Below, one piece after another: positions 18,317 to 27,617 of a stretch of DNA of 64,000 nucleotides (its first letter is position 1; the number at the start of each line of letters is the position of its first letter). Origin of the DNA: Hyalangium versicolor (lineage in GTDB: Bacteria > Myxococcota > Myxococcia > Myxococcales > Myxococcaceae); NCBI RefSeq assembly GCF_020103695.1, contig NZ_JAHXBF010000021.1:124001-188000 (forward strand), read 5' to 3'. Under the pieces are notes generated by a model. That model was not told the DNA's origin. It ran no database searches and saw only the letters and a list, made by a program, of their open reading frames with translations. The translations under genes and the position numbers were made by a program.

Positions 18317-19186
18317 TCAGAAGCCGGGCTTGGGGGCGGGAGGCTCGGGGAGCTCCACGAGTCCGAGGACCACGCTCAAGGCGGAGCCGCCGTGCTGGGG
18401 GCCCTCGTCCACGCGTCCGAGCAGCACGAATCGCCTGCCGCTGGGAGACAGGACGAGACGATCGACCGTGGGCGTCCAATTCCCGGCCTGCGTGGCGGAG
18501 CCCTCGAAGGGGCCCAGGGTGAACTCGGCCAGCGGGGCGGGCTTCTTGCTGGAGCGGAGGCGCACCGTGAAGGTTGCGCGCGAGGAGTACGTGCCTGCCG
18601 GGGCATTCTCGGACGTGCCGAGCGCAGTCGTCTCGACGCGGCAGGAGACAGTGACGGTCTGCCGGGCCCAGGGGCCCGAGGGCAGCACCAGGGGTGTGGT
18701 GGCTGTGGAGATGAGCGTCTTGCCCTTGCCTCGCGGGAGGGGCCTTGCGGGCTTTCGCGGCACCACCAGCGTGCCGAGGTTCCGCAGATCGACCTCCTGC
18801 TGCGCCAGGGCCGTATTCGCCTGGGAGAGCCGGTCGCGTGCCGTCTCTGGAGGCGTGCACTTCTCCAGGTCCTGGATGGGCCAGTCTCCGACGGGCTTTG
18901 CGCCGTCGTAGAGCTGGAAGCGGAGCCCTCCGCGGAACTTCTTGCCCCGGTGGTCCATGTACCCGGGACAGTACGGGGGAGGCTCGTTCAAATCGTCGCT
19001 CTCATTGTCGGTCAGGCTGTAGATGCGGACGGCGAAGCGCTTTTCATCCTTCGACCAGCCGATGAGCTGGAGATCCGCGGGCGCGTCCGGGGAGACGCTG
19101 GACTTGAGCGCAGGGTTGCCCTTGGCGAGCACTGCACTGGACGCGAACAGGAGCAGGGCGAGGAAGCGGAAAGAGCGGCGAGCCAT
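18317..19186 (-). CDS. Hypothetical secreted protein
   Basis: 289 residues from ATG (MARRSFRFLALLLFASSAVLA), a clear signal peptide ending in an A-x-A-like site. An in-frame ATG 24 bases upstream gives a less typical signal. The opening LQLIGWSKDEKRFAVRIYSL loosely resembles DUF2259-type secreted proteins; otherwise no domain is recognised. The pattern of short beta-rich segments ending in LSPSGRRFVLLGRVDEGP suggests a beta domain. It diverges from the AAA gene, 110 bases apart. Confidence 0.75.
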   Translation of the reverse strand: MARRSFRFLALLLFASSAVLAKGNPALKSSVSPDAPADLQLIGWSKDEKRFAVRIYSLTDNESDDLNEPPPYCPGYMDHRGKKFRGGLRFQLYDGAKPVGDWPIQDLEKCTPPETARDRLSQANTALAQQEVDLRNLGTLVVPRKPARPLPRGKGKTLISTATTPLVLPSGPWARQTVTVSCRVETTALGTSENAPAGTYSSRATFTVRLRSSKKPAPLAEFTLGPFEGSATQAGNWTPTVDRLVLSPSGRRFVLLGRVDEGPQHGGSALSVVLGLVELPEPPAPKPGF

Positions 19187-19296
19187 GGCTGAAGGAGAGC
19201 ATGCCAGCAATGACCTGTCTTCGCGCGAACCCGTGAGCGGAAACCGGCCAGTGAAGGCTCTTGCGCCGAGCCCTCCAGCAGGTACAGGTTGTGCCC

Positions 19297-20874
19297 ATGC
19301 CGCGCCGCTTCAACACTGCGGGTCCCTGCCGTCCAGACCTGCACTACATGATTCCCGCCGAGCGGCGGCTTCCCGAGGCCCCCGCCCTGGTGGAGCAGGG
19401 CGCCTATTTCGTCGTTCATGCCCCCAGGCAGACCGGGAAGACGACGGCGCTCCAAGCCCTGGCAGAGCGACTCACGGCTTCGGGCCATTTCGCCGCGCTT
19501 CATATCTCCTGTGAGATTGGAGAGGCCGCAGGGGATGACTTCGCGGAAGCTCAGCGCGCCATTCTCTCGCAGCTCCGCCAGTACTCGGAATTCTACCTGC
19601 CTGCGGAACTGCGTCCGCCTCCGTTCTCCGAAGCGCCAGACAGTGCGCTCCTGGGCAGCGCTCTGACCGCCTGGGCACGCGTCTGCCCGCGGCCCCTGGT
19701 GCTCTTCTTCGATGAGATCGATGCCTTGCGCGGCCAGAGCCTGATCAGCGTGCTGCGCCAACTGCGTTCCGGTTTTCCTCATCGCCCTGCTTTGTTTCCG
19801 GGCTCCATCATCCTGTGCGGGCTGCGCGACGTGCGTGACTACAAGGCCGCCAGTGGTGGCGATCCAGAGCGGTTGGGAACCGCTAGTCCGTTCAACGTCA
19901 AGCTCAAATCCCTGCGCCTGGGGGACTTCTCCCAGGAGGAGGTACGTGAGCTCTACATGCAGCATACGGAAGAGACGGGGCAGCTTTTCCTTGATGAGGC
20001 ACTCACCCGTGTCTTCGCGTTGACCCAAGGGCAGCCTTGGCTTGTCAACGCCCTCGCCCGAGAGATGCTCGAAGAAATGAAGGTGCCTGTAAGCGAGCCC
20101 ATCACCGTGGAACATGTGGAGACAGCCAAGGAGCGGCTCATCCTGGCCAGGGCCACCCACCTGGACTCGCTGGTGGCGAAGCTGCACGAGCCCCGCGTGC
20201 GCCGGGTGCTGGAGCCTGTACTGGCCGGGACGCTCGGCACGGACGGAGACACCTACCTCGATGACCTCCAGTACGTGAGGGACCTGGGCCTGTGTGCTCC
20301 GAACAACCCGGTGCGCATCGCCAATCCCATCTACCACGAGGTGATCGCACGGGTGCTGGCGTCGGGGCCCGAGTCCAAGGTTCTGGCCGAACCCAGGAGC
20401 TTTGTCCTGCCCGATGGCCGGTTGGACTTCGACCGGATGATGAAGGAGTTCGCCGAGTTCTGGCGGGAGCACGGCGAGGTGCTGGCCGCCGGAGTCAGCT
20501 ACCACGAGGTGGCGCCGCAGTTGGTGCTCATGGCCTTCCTCCAGCGCGTTATCAACGGCGGAGGCTTCGTGGCACGCGAGTACGGCGTGGGCCGAGGCCG
20601 CATCGACCTTTTGGTGCGCTGGCCCTATATGGAAGGGGGCCAGCGGCACTGGCAGCGCCACGCGCTGGAGCTGAAGGTGTGGCGCGAAGGGGAGAAGAAT
20701 CCCCTGCCCAAAGGGCTCGCCCAGCTCGATGAGTACCTCGAGCGCCTGGGCCTGGATGAAGGAGTGCTCGTCCTCTTCGATCGCCGCAAGGAAGCTGGGG
20801 ACACCGAGTCCCGGACACGCTTCGAGCAGGCGCAGACGCCCTCGGGCCGCAAGGTGACCGTGCTCCGTGCGTGA
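19297..20874 (+). CDS. AAA-like ATPase fused to a PD-(D/E)XK nuclease-like domain
   Basis: 525 residues from ATG (MPRRFNTAGPCRPDLHYMIP). The N-terminal half has a Walker A variant HAPRQTGKTTAL near residue 45 and Walker B LVLFFDEIDAL near 140, followed by a helical lid, as in AAA_35-type ATPases. The last 150 residues contain GRIDLLVRW and HALELKVWRE, the D...ExK pattern of a PD-(D/E)XK nuclease, then LAQLDEYLERLGLDEGVLVLF. Such fusions are multi-copy in many bacteria and are suspected of roles in mobile DNA or defence; function is unproven. Single gene. Confidence 0.85.
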   Translation: MPRRFNTAGPCRPDLHYMIPAERRLPEAPALVEQGAYFVVHAPRQTGKTTALQALAERLTASGHFAALHISCEIGEAAGDDFAEAQRAILSQLRQYSEFYLPAELRPPPFSEAPDSALLGSALTAWARVCPRPLVLFFDEIDALRGQSLISVLRQLRSGFPHRPALFPGSIILCGLRDVRDYKAASGGDPERLGTASPFNVKLKSLRLGDFSQEEVRELYMQHTEETGQLFLDEALTRVFALTQGQPWLVNALAREMLEEMKVPVSEPITVEHVETAKERLILARATHLDSLVAKLHEPRVRRVLEPVLAGTLGTDGDTYLDDLQYVRDLGLCAPNNPVRIANPIYHEVIARVLASGPESKVLAEPRSFVLPDGRLDFDRMMKEFAEFWREHGEVLAAGVSYHEVAPQLVLMAFLQRVINGGGFVAREYGVGRGRIDLLVRWPYMEGGQRHWQRHALELKVWREGEKNPLPKGLAQLDEYLERLGLDEGVLVLFDRRKEAGDTESRTRFEQAQTPSGRKVTVLRA

Positions 20875-20907
20875 AGTCCGCTGGTCAGGCCCGCGGAGCC
20901 GCCGCGC

Positions 20908-22269
20908 TCACCCGGCCTGCTGTACCGGCGGAACCTCCGCCCGGTCGGGCGCGCCCGAGAGCTGCCGCAGCAGCCGCCGGCGCACCACGTCGATGTGCTC
21001 TCGGAAGAAGTAGAGGTTCTCCGCGTACGACAGCGGCACCGGGATGTGGTTCACCTCGTGCTCCGCCTCCTCGAGCCGCTTCAACATGTCCTGGAGCATC
21101 TCCTGCCCCGGGTGCTCCTCGAGCTGGATCTCGAGCTCCTTCAGCAGCGCGTACCAACGGAAGATGCGCCGCCGCACCCGCCACAGGAATACCGCCGGAA
21201 CGGCGCGCACCAGCGGCACCACCACGGCGATGATCGGCACCAGCATCACCCACAGCCGATCCACCAGGTTCGCCGCCCAGAACGGCAGGTAGCGCTGTAG
21301 GAATGGCACTCCCGCCTCGTAGTACCGCTTCGCCTCGCTGCTCAGCGGAAAGCCCGTCTCCAGCGGCGCCGGGAACTCGCCCGAGCGATCCAACAACCCC
21401 GCCGTGCCGTGGACCTCGCTCGCCGTGCGCATCAACAGATACGCCAGCGCTGGGTGCAGCGTGTCTTTCGCAATCAGGTTCGCGGTCGGCGCCAGCAGCA
21501 CCACGTCCTGCGCCGGGATGTCCGCGCCCAGGTCGAACACCCCGCGCGGCAGCACCAGCTTCGACAGGTACGGGAACCGCCGCACGTAGGCCTCGCCCCG
21601 CACGAAGCTCAGCAGCCGCACCCCCGGAGCCGCCGCGAGCTTCTTCAGCACCGGAGACTCCGCGGGAGACACCAGGAACACCGCGTCAATCTGCCCCTGC
21701 TTGAGCTGCTCGATGGCCGCCTCGCGCTCGAGCGGCAGCAGCTCCGTGGGCTCCTTGTCCGCCCCGTTGGCCTGCAGCAGCGTGACGGCCAGCGCTCGCG
21801 TCCCACTCTCGGCCGGCCCCACCGCGATGCGCTTGCCCTTCAGCCCCACCAGATCCTCAATGGGCTCGCCCCGATAGAAGACCCACAGCGGGATGTAGGA
21901 CAGGCTCCCGAGGGACACGATGCCCGGAGCCTTCTCTCCGTTCACCGTGCCGCTCTGCACGAAGGCGACGTCCACCTCCGCATTCTCATCGGAGAGCAGC
22001 TCCACGTTGGTGACCGAGCCCTTCGTCGGCCGCTGCTCCAGCGTGATGCCGTTGCGCGTGAGGGCATCCTGGTACTTCCGAGCGAAGTACCGGAACCCGC
22101 CCTCGTCCGCCGCCACCGCCATGACGAGCTTCTTCGGTGGCGCCGGCTTGATGAAAAAGAAAGTCGCGGCGAACGCGGCCGCGATGACCAGCAGCGCGGG
22201 CCCCAGCGCAATCCATAGATCGCGCCGCATCGTGCGCCGGAGCTGTTGCTTCAACGAGTCCTTCGTCAT
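20908..22269 (-). CDS. TAXI family TRAP-type solute-binding protein, membrane anchored
   Basis: 453 residues. One N-terminal helix (LWIALGPALLVIAAAFAATF) anchors the binding domain. Residues 45-310 follow the TAXI pattern: FRYFARKYQDALTRNGITLE, VDVAFVQSGTVNG, LVGLKGKRIAVGPAESGTRA and IDAVFLVSPAESPVLKKL. A second helix (VMLVPIIAVVVPLVRAVPAVF) near residue 345 is followed by a basic segment and a helical cytoplasmic tail. No TRAP permease genes are adjacent, so it may act as a sensor or with a distant permease. The two-helix layout differs from free periplasmic TAXI proteins. Confidence 0.85.
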   Translation of the reverse strand: MTKDSLKQQLRRTMRRDLWIALGPALLVIAAAFAATFFFIKPAPPKKLVMAVAADEGGFRYFARKYQDALTRNGITLEQRPTKGSVTNVELLSDENAEVDVAFVQSGTVNGEKAPGIVSLGSLSYIPLWVFYRGEPIEDLVGLKGKRIAVGPAESGTRALAVTLLQANGADKEPTELLPLEREAAIEQLKQGQIDAVFLVSPAESPVLKKLAAAPGVRLLSFVRGEAYVRRFPYLSKLVLPRGVFDLGADIPAQDVVLLAPTANLIAKDTLHPALAYLLMRTASEVHGTAGLLDRSGEFPAPLETGFPLSSEAKRYYEAGVPFLQRYLPFWAANLVDRLWVMLVPIIAVVVPLVRAVPAVFLWRVRRRIFRWYALLKELEIQLEEHPGQEMLQDMLKRLEEAEHEVNHIPVPLSYAENLYFFREHIDVVRRRLLRQLSGAPDRAEVPPVQQAG

Positions 22270-22294
22270 GGCGGACGCGGAGTATAGACGCTCC

Positions 22295-25021
22295 TTATAA
22301 GGAGACGCCCGGGTGTGCGGCTCGCAGCTGCACCAGGGAGGCCAGGCAGCTCTGCCACTCTCCCTTGGCCAGCGAGCCGGTGAACTCGTTCAGCACCGGC
22401 GCCACCACGCGGGCAAACGCCTGATCCTCCAGCCCCAAATCGCGCACCAGCTCGATGATGCGCCGCTTGGCGGTGCTCGCCGACAGCCGCCGCTGCACCA
22501 TGCCCTCGCGTCCCTCCTTCGAGCGCCCGGGCGGCAGGCCGAAGAGCATCCTCCGAACGAAGGTGCGCAGCGCCTCCACGTTCGCGAAGCGCTCCGTGCC
22601 GCTGAGGGCCGGAGCCTCCGTGGCCCCCGAGGGCTTCCACCCCTCGGGCAGGTGCGTGGGGCGGTGCTTCTCCCAGAGCAGGCGCACCGCGAACAGGCCC
22701 ACCTCGCGATCCGCGCTCTCCATCAACCACGCCAGCCGCTCCGCCCCGCCCAGCCGCGCGTAGTGCCGCCGGATGAGCTCCACCGCCACCTCGCGCGTGT
22801 TGCGCTTGGTGCTCTCGGTGAGGGTGAACACCTTCACCGCGTCCAGCTCCTCCGGCTTGAGCGTGCAGCGCTCGTCCGCTCCCGCCTCGCCGGCCTGCAG
22901 CAGCGCGTCGTAGGCCAGGTTGCGCACCTCCTTGGCCTCCGCCTCCGCCAGCTCGTACACCCGCGGGTGGTAGCCCCACGAGCGCAGCTCCGCCCGGGTG
23001 ATGGCCAGCGCGAACCGGCGCACGTCATCCCTCGCGTCGAACAGGGCCGGCCACAGCCGCTCGGCCGTGTACGCCTTGCGCGGGGCCTTGGGCTTGAGCT
23101 GGTAGGACTTGGACTCGGGCTGCTCCGGGCCGATGACCGGGTGGTGCACCCGCAGGTACGTCTGCGCGAACTGCCGCACCGGCACCGGCTGCTTCGCCCC
23201 CAGCGCCAGCTCGAAGAGCCGCTCCAGGCCCGCGGCCGCATCCCCGGACTCGCTGAAGTCTCCCGGAGACAGGTTCTCCAGCAGGTAGCGGTGGGCGAAC
23301 TCGTGCAGCGCGGGATCCGCCCGCCGCGCCAGGGCCAGCAGCCAGGGCACGGTGAGCTGCCGAGCGCTGAAGAGCTTCCGGTTGCCCAGCAGCGCCAGCG
23401 CCACCTCGCGGTACTTCGCGTTGAACACCAGCCCCTTCACCCGCTCCACGTCCAGGCCCGGCAGCGCGTCCGCGCGCAGGAGCCACTTCTGCACCGTGTC
23501 GCCCAGCTGCGGGTGGATGGCGTTGTCCAGCAGCCAGTCCGCGCCGATGGCCCCTGGCGCATACGCCCCCAACGCCTTGAGGGCGAACTGCTCCACGGGG
23601 CTGGCGTAGTACGTGGGGAACTTCGCGTGCCGAGCGTCCGCGAGCAGCTCCTTATAAAAGGATGCGGGCAGCTCCGCGGCCGTGTACTTCGAGTCGATGT
23701 AGCCCTTCACCCACGAGAGCTGCTCGTTGCTCCCGTAGAACATGTCGGTGAGGAAGCGGTGGTTCAGCTCCGCCCGATCGAACGCCTGCTCCAGCGCCTT
23801 GGCGGCGAAGCCCTTCGTGGACTTGAAGCTCAGCAGCCGCCCCAGGAAGTCCGCGCCCAGCTCGCGCGGGTTGCGCTTCTCCAGCACGGCGGCGGCGAAG
23901 CCCATCGTGTCCGCCAGCCCCGAGCCGATCAGCTCCGCCAGCCGCTCAGCCGGCAGGTCCTGCGCGTGCGCCCGCGCGTACTCGATGGCGTAGGTGCGAG
24001 CCTTGGGGCTCGGCGACACCAGCAGCGCCAGCACTGCCTCGTGCAGCCCCAACGCGCGCAGCTTGCCCTGGTGGAACTCGGGTGAGCCCTGCAGCGTCTC
24101 CACGAGGAACTCATGGGCGCTGGCCAGCGGCCGCCGCGCGAGCCTGTCCAACCACGCGGGCGTCACCTGGCGCAGCGTCTCGGGGAAGTCCTTGCGCAGG
24201 CCCTGGATGGCGAAGCGCGCGGCCGGATCCGACTGGCAGGTGTCCAGCAGGCGCATCAGCGCGTCCGGCGAGCGCTTCCACGCGTCCTGGAACGCGCGGT
24301 GCTTCACCATGTCCGAGGGCACGTCGATGGTGAACGAGTACGCGTTGTACTTCTCCGAGTCGTGGGCCCAGATGTGCATGGCCACCCAGCTCTGCCGCCA
24401 GCGCGTCTCGGAGCTGTAGTGCCGCAGCACTTCGACGGCGAACTGGGGGTAGAGCTCCGGCACCGCCGCTCCCAGTTGCCGCAGGTACCGCCACGCGCGG
24501 CGCCGCAGGTAGGTGATGGTGCCCAGCGACACCTCGCGCGTGGAGTGCGTGTGGCTCTCCACGTCGAAGCGCCACGCGAGCACGCCGAACATCTCCGCGT
24601 CGTGGCGCTGCTCGGCCAGCTTGTAGATGCGCTTGAGCCCGCCCCACAGGCCGAACTGGAGATCCGCGCTGCGCACCAGTTGGAAGAGCGCTGCGCGGCT
24701 GGCATCGGTGTTGCGCTCGTAGAGCGACACGAGCAGGTCCGCCAGCCCGAAGCGCGCAGGCAGCGGCACGTCCTTCTGCGAGAGGAAGCGCTGCCAGGCC
24801 TCGTGAGAGCCGGATCGGCGGCCCTCGGCGTCGCGCCGCGTCTGCGCCTGCCACAGCAGGGACTTGAGCCCCTGGAAGTCGATGGCTCCCTCGGGCAACG
24901 GCTTCTCGGGAGGCTTCTCCGGCTGAACCAGGAAGGCGGTGACGGTCTCGGCCAGATCCGGCGCCTCGGCGCGGGCCAGCCGTTGGAGGTCTTCGGTCTT
25001 CAGCTCTTCGCTCGGAGCCAT
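22295..25021 (-). CDS. Large alpha-helical (HEAT-like) repeat protein
   Basis: 908 residues, almost entirely predicted helix, with degenerate HEAT-like segments (for example ARDDVRRFALAITRAELRS, AKEVRNLAYDALLQAG, TREVAVELIRRHYARL). No catalytic motif, signal peptide or membrane helix. It resembles the cytoplasmic helical proteins that accompany SWIM/VWA/MoxR genes in some bacteria, and it shares a promoter-like 17-mer with the WD40/HEAT gene. It ends 25 bases before the TAXI gene on the same strand, so the two may form an operon. Confidence 0.8.
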   Translation of the reverse strand: MAPSEELKTEDLQRLARAEAPDLAETVTAFLVQPEKPPEKPLPEGAIDFQGLKSLLWQAQTRRDAEGRRSGSHEAWQRFLSQKDVPLPARFGLADLLVSLYERNTDASRAALFQLVRSADLQFGLWGGLKRIYKLAEQRHDAEMFGVLAWRFDVESHTHSTREVSLGTITYLRRRAWRYLRQLGAAVPELYPQFAVEVLRHYSSETRWRQSWVAMHIWAHDSEKYNAYSFTIDVPSDMVKHRAFQDAWKRSPDALMRLLDTCQSDPAARFAIQGLRKDFPETLRQVTPAWLDRLARRPLASAHEFLVETLQGSPEFHQGKLRALGLHEAVLALLVSPSPKARTYAIEYARAHAQDLPAERLAELIGSGLADTMGFAAAVLEKRNPRELGADFLGRLLSFKSTKGFAAKALEQAFDRAELNHRFLTDMFYGSNEQLSWVKGYIDSKYTAAELPASFYKELLADARHAKFPTYYASPVEQFALKALGAYAPGAIGADWLLDNAIHPQLGDTVQKWLLRADALPGLDVERVKGLVFNAKYREVALALLGNRKLFSARQLTVPWLLALARRADPALHEFAHRYLLENLSPGDFSESGDAAAGLERLFELALGAKQPVPVRQFAQTYLRVHHPVIGPEQPESKSYQLKPKAPRKAYTAERLWPALFDARDDVRRFALAITRAELRSWGYHPRVYELAEAEAKEVRNLAYDALLQAGEAGADERCTLKPEELDAVKVFTLTESTKRNTREVAVELIRRHYARLGGAERLAWLMESADREVGLFAVRLLWEKHRPTHLPEGWKPSGATEAPALSGTERFANVEALRTFVRRMLFGLPPGRSKEGREGMVQRRLSASTAKRRIIELVRDLGLEDQAFARVVAPVLNEFTGSLAKGEWQSCLASLVQLRAAHPGVSL

Positions 25022-25029
25022 AGGTGGGC

Positions 25030-25046
25030 GGGTTTAGCACAACCCC
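25030..25046 (-). promoter_or_regulatory. Candidate promoter element of the helical repeat gene
   Basis: The minus strand reads GGGGTTGTGCTAAACCC, ending 8 bases before the ATG at 25021. If GCTAAA is a -10 box the transcript would be leaderless or nearly so. It matches the element at 14747-14763 at 16 of 17 positions. The rest of the 270-base divergent gap toward the RCC1 gene holds only its leader, conserved with the second RCC1 copy. Confidence 0.28.
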
Positions 25047-25292
25047 TGGTTCCGAGACCGCTGCCGTTGTCTGCGGCACCCACATGACGCAATTTGTCCG
25101 CCCATACGGGTGGCGCTGTTCGAGGAGTCCAGAATCCAGGGACTTAGCCCCGAACCCCGGGTGGCACAGACACTGCTTTGGCCCGAGGCATACGGCACAT
25201 GCGCACGCAGCAGTGACGCCCGGCGGACTCATCGCCTGGAGCGGCGGGGGACGTGTGCCGTGAGCACCCCACACGCACGAAACGAGGGTTCG

Positions 25293-27464
25293 ATGCATCG
25301 AACGCGCAGAGTCATGTTGAAGCTGATCAGCTTCACCGCACTTCTCACCGTCTCCTTCCTGGGAGCGGGAGCCCAGGCGGAATCCCCCCTGAAACGACGG
25401 CCTGCTCGGACGGAGCTCGCCACGGGAGATCAGTTCTCCCTGAGGATTGGTGAGGGGGGCTCCATCTGGGTGTTGGGAGGCCTGGAGGGGTATCAAGCGG
25501 GCCTCTGGCCGCAGTACGACGTGGCGCCGGGCACTCCGACGCGGATGCCGGAGATGACGGGCGCGGTCTCCGTCTCCATCGGGCAATTCCACTCGCTGGC
25601 GCTGCTGGCCAACGGCACCGTGCAGGCCTGGGGCGCCAACTTCTATGGATGCTTCGGCACCGGCTCGACGGACTCCCCGAAGGAGCGGGTGCAGGTGGCG
25701 AGGCTGACGGACGTGGTGTCCATCGCGGCGTCGAGCGGCTACTCGCTGGCGGTGCGCAAGGACGGCACCGTGTTCGCCTGGGGCCTCAACTCCTCCGGGC
25801 AGCTCGGAGATGGGACGACGCAGCAGAGCCTCGCGCCGGTGCAGGTGGTGGGGCTGACGGATGTGGTGGCCGTGTCGGCAGGCAATGCGCACTCGCTGGC
25901 GCTGAAGGCGGACGGCACGGTGTGGGCCTGGGGAAACAACCAGTGGGGCGCGTTGGGAGATGGGACGACGCAGCAGCGCACCACGCCCGTGCAGGTGGCG
26001 GGACTGACGGACGTCGTCGCGATCGCGGGAGGGGGACTGTCCTCGATGGCGGTTCGGGCGGACGGCACCGTGTGGGGGTGGGGCGCCAACCAGAGCAACA
26101 TCCTTGGAGACAATAGCGTGAATCAGCTGCTCGCCACCCGGGTGGTGGGGGTGGAGGGCGTGAAGACCGTCGCCGTGGATGGCATCCACGTGCTGGCGCT
26201 CAAGCACGACGGGACGGTCTGGTCCTGGGGTGACAACACTCAGGGCCTGCGGGGTAATGGGACCCAGGGCCTGATCACGCCTCCGAGCCAGGTCCCCGGG
26301 CTGCGTGACGTGAAGGCGGTGGCGGTGAGCCTGGGCGGAGGTTCGCTGGCGCTCGAGCGGGATGGGACGCTGTGGGGCTGGGGCCTCAACTTCACGGGAG
26401 CGCTCGGCACGGGCTCGGATCGCCAGCGCTTGCCTACCCAGATCGCGGGGCTGACGCGGGCGAGTGACGTGGACGCGGGCTATGGGCACTCCGTGGCCGT
26501 GCGGACCGATGGCTCCGTGTGGACGTGGGGCAGCTCGCAATGGGGCTTCGATGCCGTGCCCGAGCAGGCCACGCCGGCCCCGAAGACGGACATCCAGGGC
26601 GTGGCAAAGGTCGCCATCGGTGAGAGCCACACGCTGGCGCTGAAGAAGGACGGCACCGTGTGGGCCTGGGGGTATGGCTACATGGGGCAGCTGGGGAATG
26701 GCGAGCCCATCGATTTCAGCCTCACTCCCCTGAGAGCACAGGGGCTGACGGATGTGGTGGCCGTGGCCGCGGGAAACCAGCACTCGCTGGCGCTGAAGCA
26801 GGATGGCACGGTGTGGGGCTGGGGAACCAACTACTCGGGACAGGTGGGGGATGGGACGTACATGGACCAGTACACACCGGTCCAGGTGCCCGGCCTCGAT
26901 CAGGTGGTGTCCATCCGCGCCTCCTGGGACACCTCGATCGCGCTGCGCAGTGATGGAACGGTGTGGCTCTGGGGAGGCATGTACGGCACCGGGGAGCCGT
27001 ATCAGGTGGAGGGCTTGGACCACATCGTGGCCATCGAGACGGATACGGGGACCCTCGACGCGTACCTGGCGGTGGGCTCGGACGGGACGATCTGGGAGTG
27101 GACGGAGCAGGGGCCCTATATCCCCGCGGCGCTCCATGCCCTGCCGCCCCTGTCCGGAGTGGTGGGCCTGGTGAAGAACACGAACTCCTATGTGGCGCTG
27201 CGGACGGATGGCACGGTGTGGACCGTGGGCCGCAATTGGGGAGGAGAGCTGGGCATCCCGTGGCTGGAGAGCACCGAGAACTGGGTGCGAGTGCCCGGGG
27301 TGACGGGCGTGGTGTCCGTGGCTGGTGCGCACGGCCGGGTGCACGCCCTGCGTGCGAACGGGACCGCGCTGACCTGGGGCTTCAACCTGTACGGGCAGGT
27401 TGGCAGCGGCGTCTCCCCGCTGCACCTGCGTCCCACGCGCGTGCCGCTGTCTCGCTGGTGGTAG
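25293..27464 (+). CDS. Secreted RCC1-repeat beta-propeller protein, copy 1
   Basis: 723 residues from ATG, with GAGGG 5 to 9 bases upstream. Signal peptide: MHRTRRVMLKLISFTALLTV onward to AQA. More than a dozen RCC1-type repeats of about 50 residues follow, each with a core such as HSLALKADGTVWAWGNNQWG then LGDGTTQQ. RCC1 repeats form seven-bladed propellers; with this number there may be two. Eukaryotic RCC1 is a Ran GEF, but bacterial secreted versions are probably surface binding proteins. It is a tandem paralogue of the next gene, including the leader. Confidence 0.9.
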   Translation: MHRTRRVMLKLISFTALLTVSFLGAGAQAESPLKRRPARTELATGDQFSLRIGEGGSIWVLGGLEGYQAGLWPQYDVAPGTPTRMPEMTGAVSVSIGQFHSLALLANGTVQAWGANFYGCFGTGSTDSPKERVQVARLTDVVSIAASSGYSLAVRKDGTVFAWGLNSSGQLGDGTTQQSLAPVQVVGLTDVVAVSAGNAHSLALKADGTVWAWGNNQWGALGDGTTQQRTTPVQVAGLTDVVAIAGGGLSSMAVRADGTVWGWGANQSNILGDNSVNQLLATRVVGVEGVKTVAVDGIHVLALKHDGTVWSWGDNTQGLRGNGTQGLITPPSQVPGLRDVKAVAVSLGGGSLALERDGTLWGWGLNFTGALGTGSDRQRLPTQIAGLTRASDVDAGYGHSVAVRTDGSVWTWGSSQWGFDAVPEQATPAPKTDIQGVAKVAIGESHTLALKKDGTVWAWGYGYMGQLGNGEPIDFSLTPLRAQGLTDVVAVAAGNQHSLALKQDGTVWGWGTNYSGQVGDGTYMDQYTPVQVPGLDQVVSIRASWDTSIALRSDGTVWLWGGMYGTGEPYQVEGLDHIVAIETDTGTLDAYLAVGSDGTIWEWTEQGPYIPAALHALPPLSGVVGLVKNTNSYVALRTDGTVWTVGRNWGGELGIPWLESTENWVRVPGVTGVVSVAGAHGRVHALRANGTALTWGFNLYGQVGSGVSPLHLRPTRVPLSRWW

Positions 27465-27496
27465 CAGCGCCTCGCCTCACAGAGTGAGTCCGGCTC

Positions 27497-27532
27497 ACGG
27501 CGTGCTCCAGGCTGAATCGCGGAGCACGCCGT
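27497..27532 (+). terminator. Hairpin after RCC1 copy 1
   Basis: ACGGCGTGCTCC pairs perfectly with GGAGCACGCCGT (12 bp) around a 12-base loop, 32 bases after the stop of copy 1. No T-run follows, so it may be a Rho-assisted or imperfect intrinsic terminator, or simply stabilise the transcript end. Confidence 0.5.
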
Positions 27533-27617
27533 TGCCCTGATCTGGGCACCCACTTTGAAGCAGCGGGGGACGTGCGCCGTGAGCGTCCCCCCTATTCCCA
27601 TACACAACGAGGGCTCG

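Noticed and set aside
18231..18860. Upstream extension of the MFS protein (210 codons)
   Set aside because: Arg/Ala/Gly-rich, without membrane segments, and overlaps the secreted-protein gene; the ATG at 18230 gives a proper first helix.
24111..27425. 1104-codon minus-strand open frame across the helical-repeat gene start and RCC1 copy 1
   Set aside because: It spans two real genes and their promoter region; composition (Arg/His/Pro-rich) and lack of domains mark it as a shadow.
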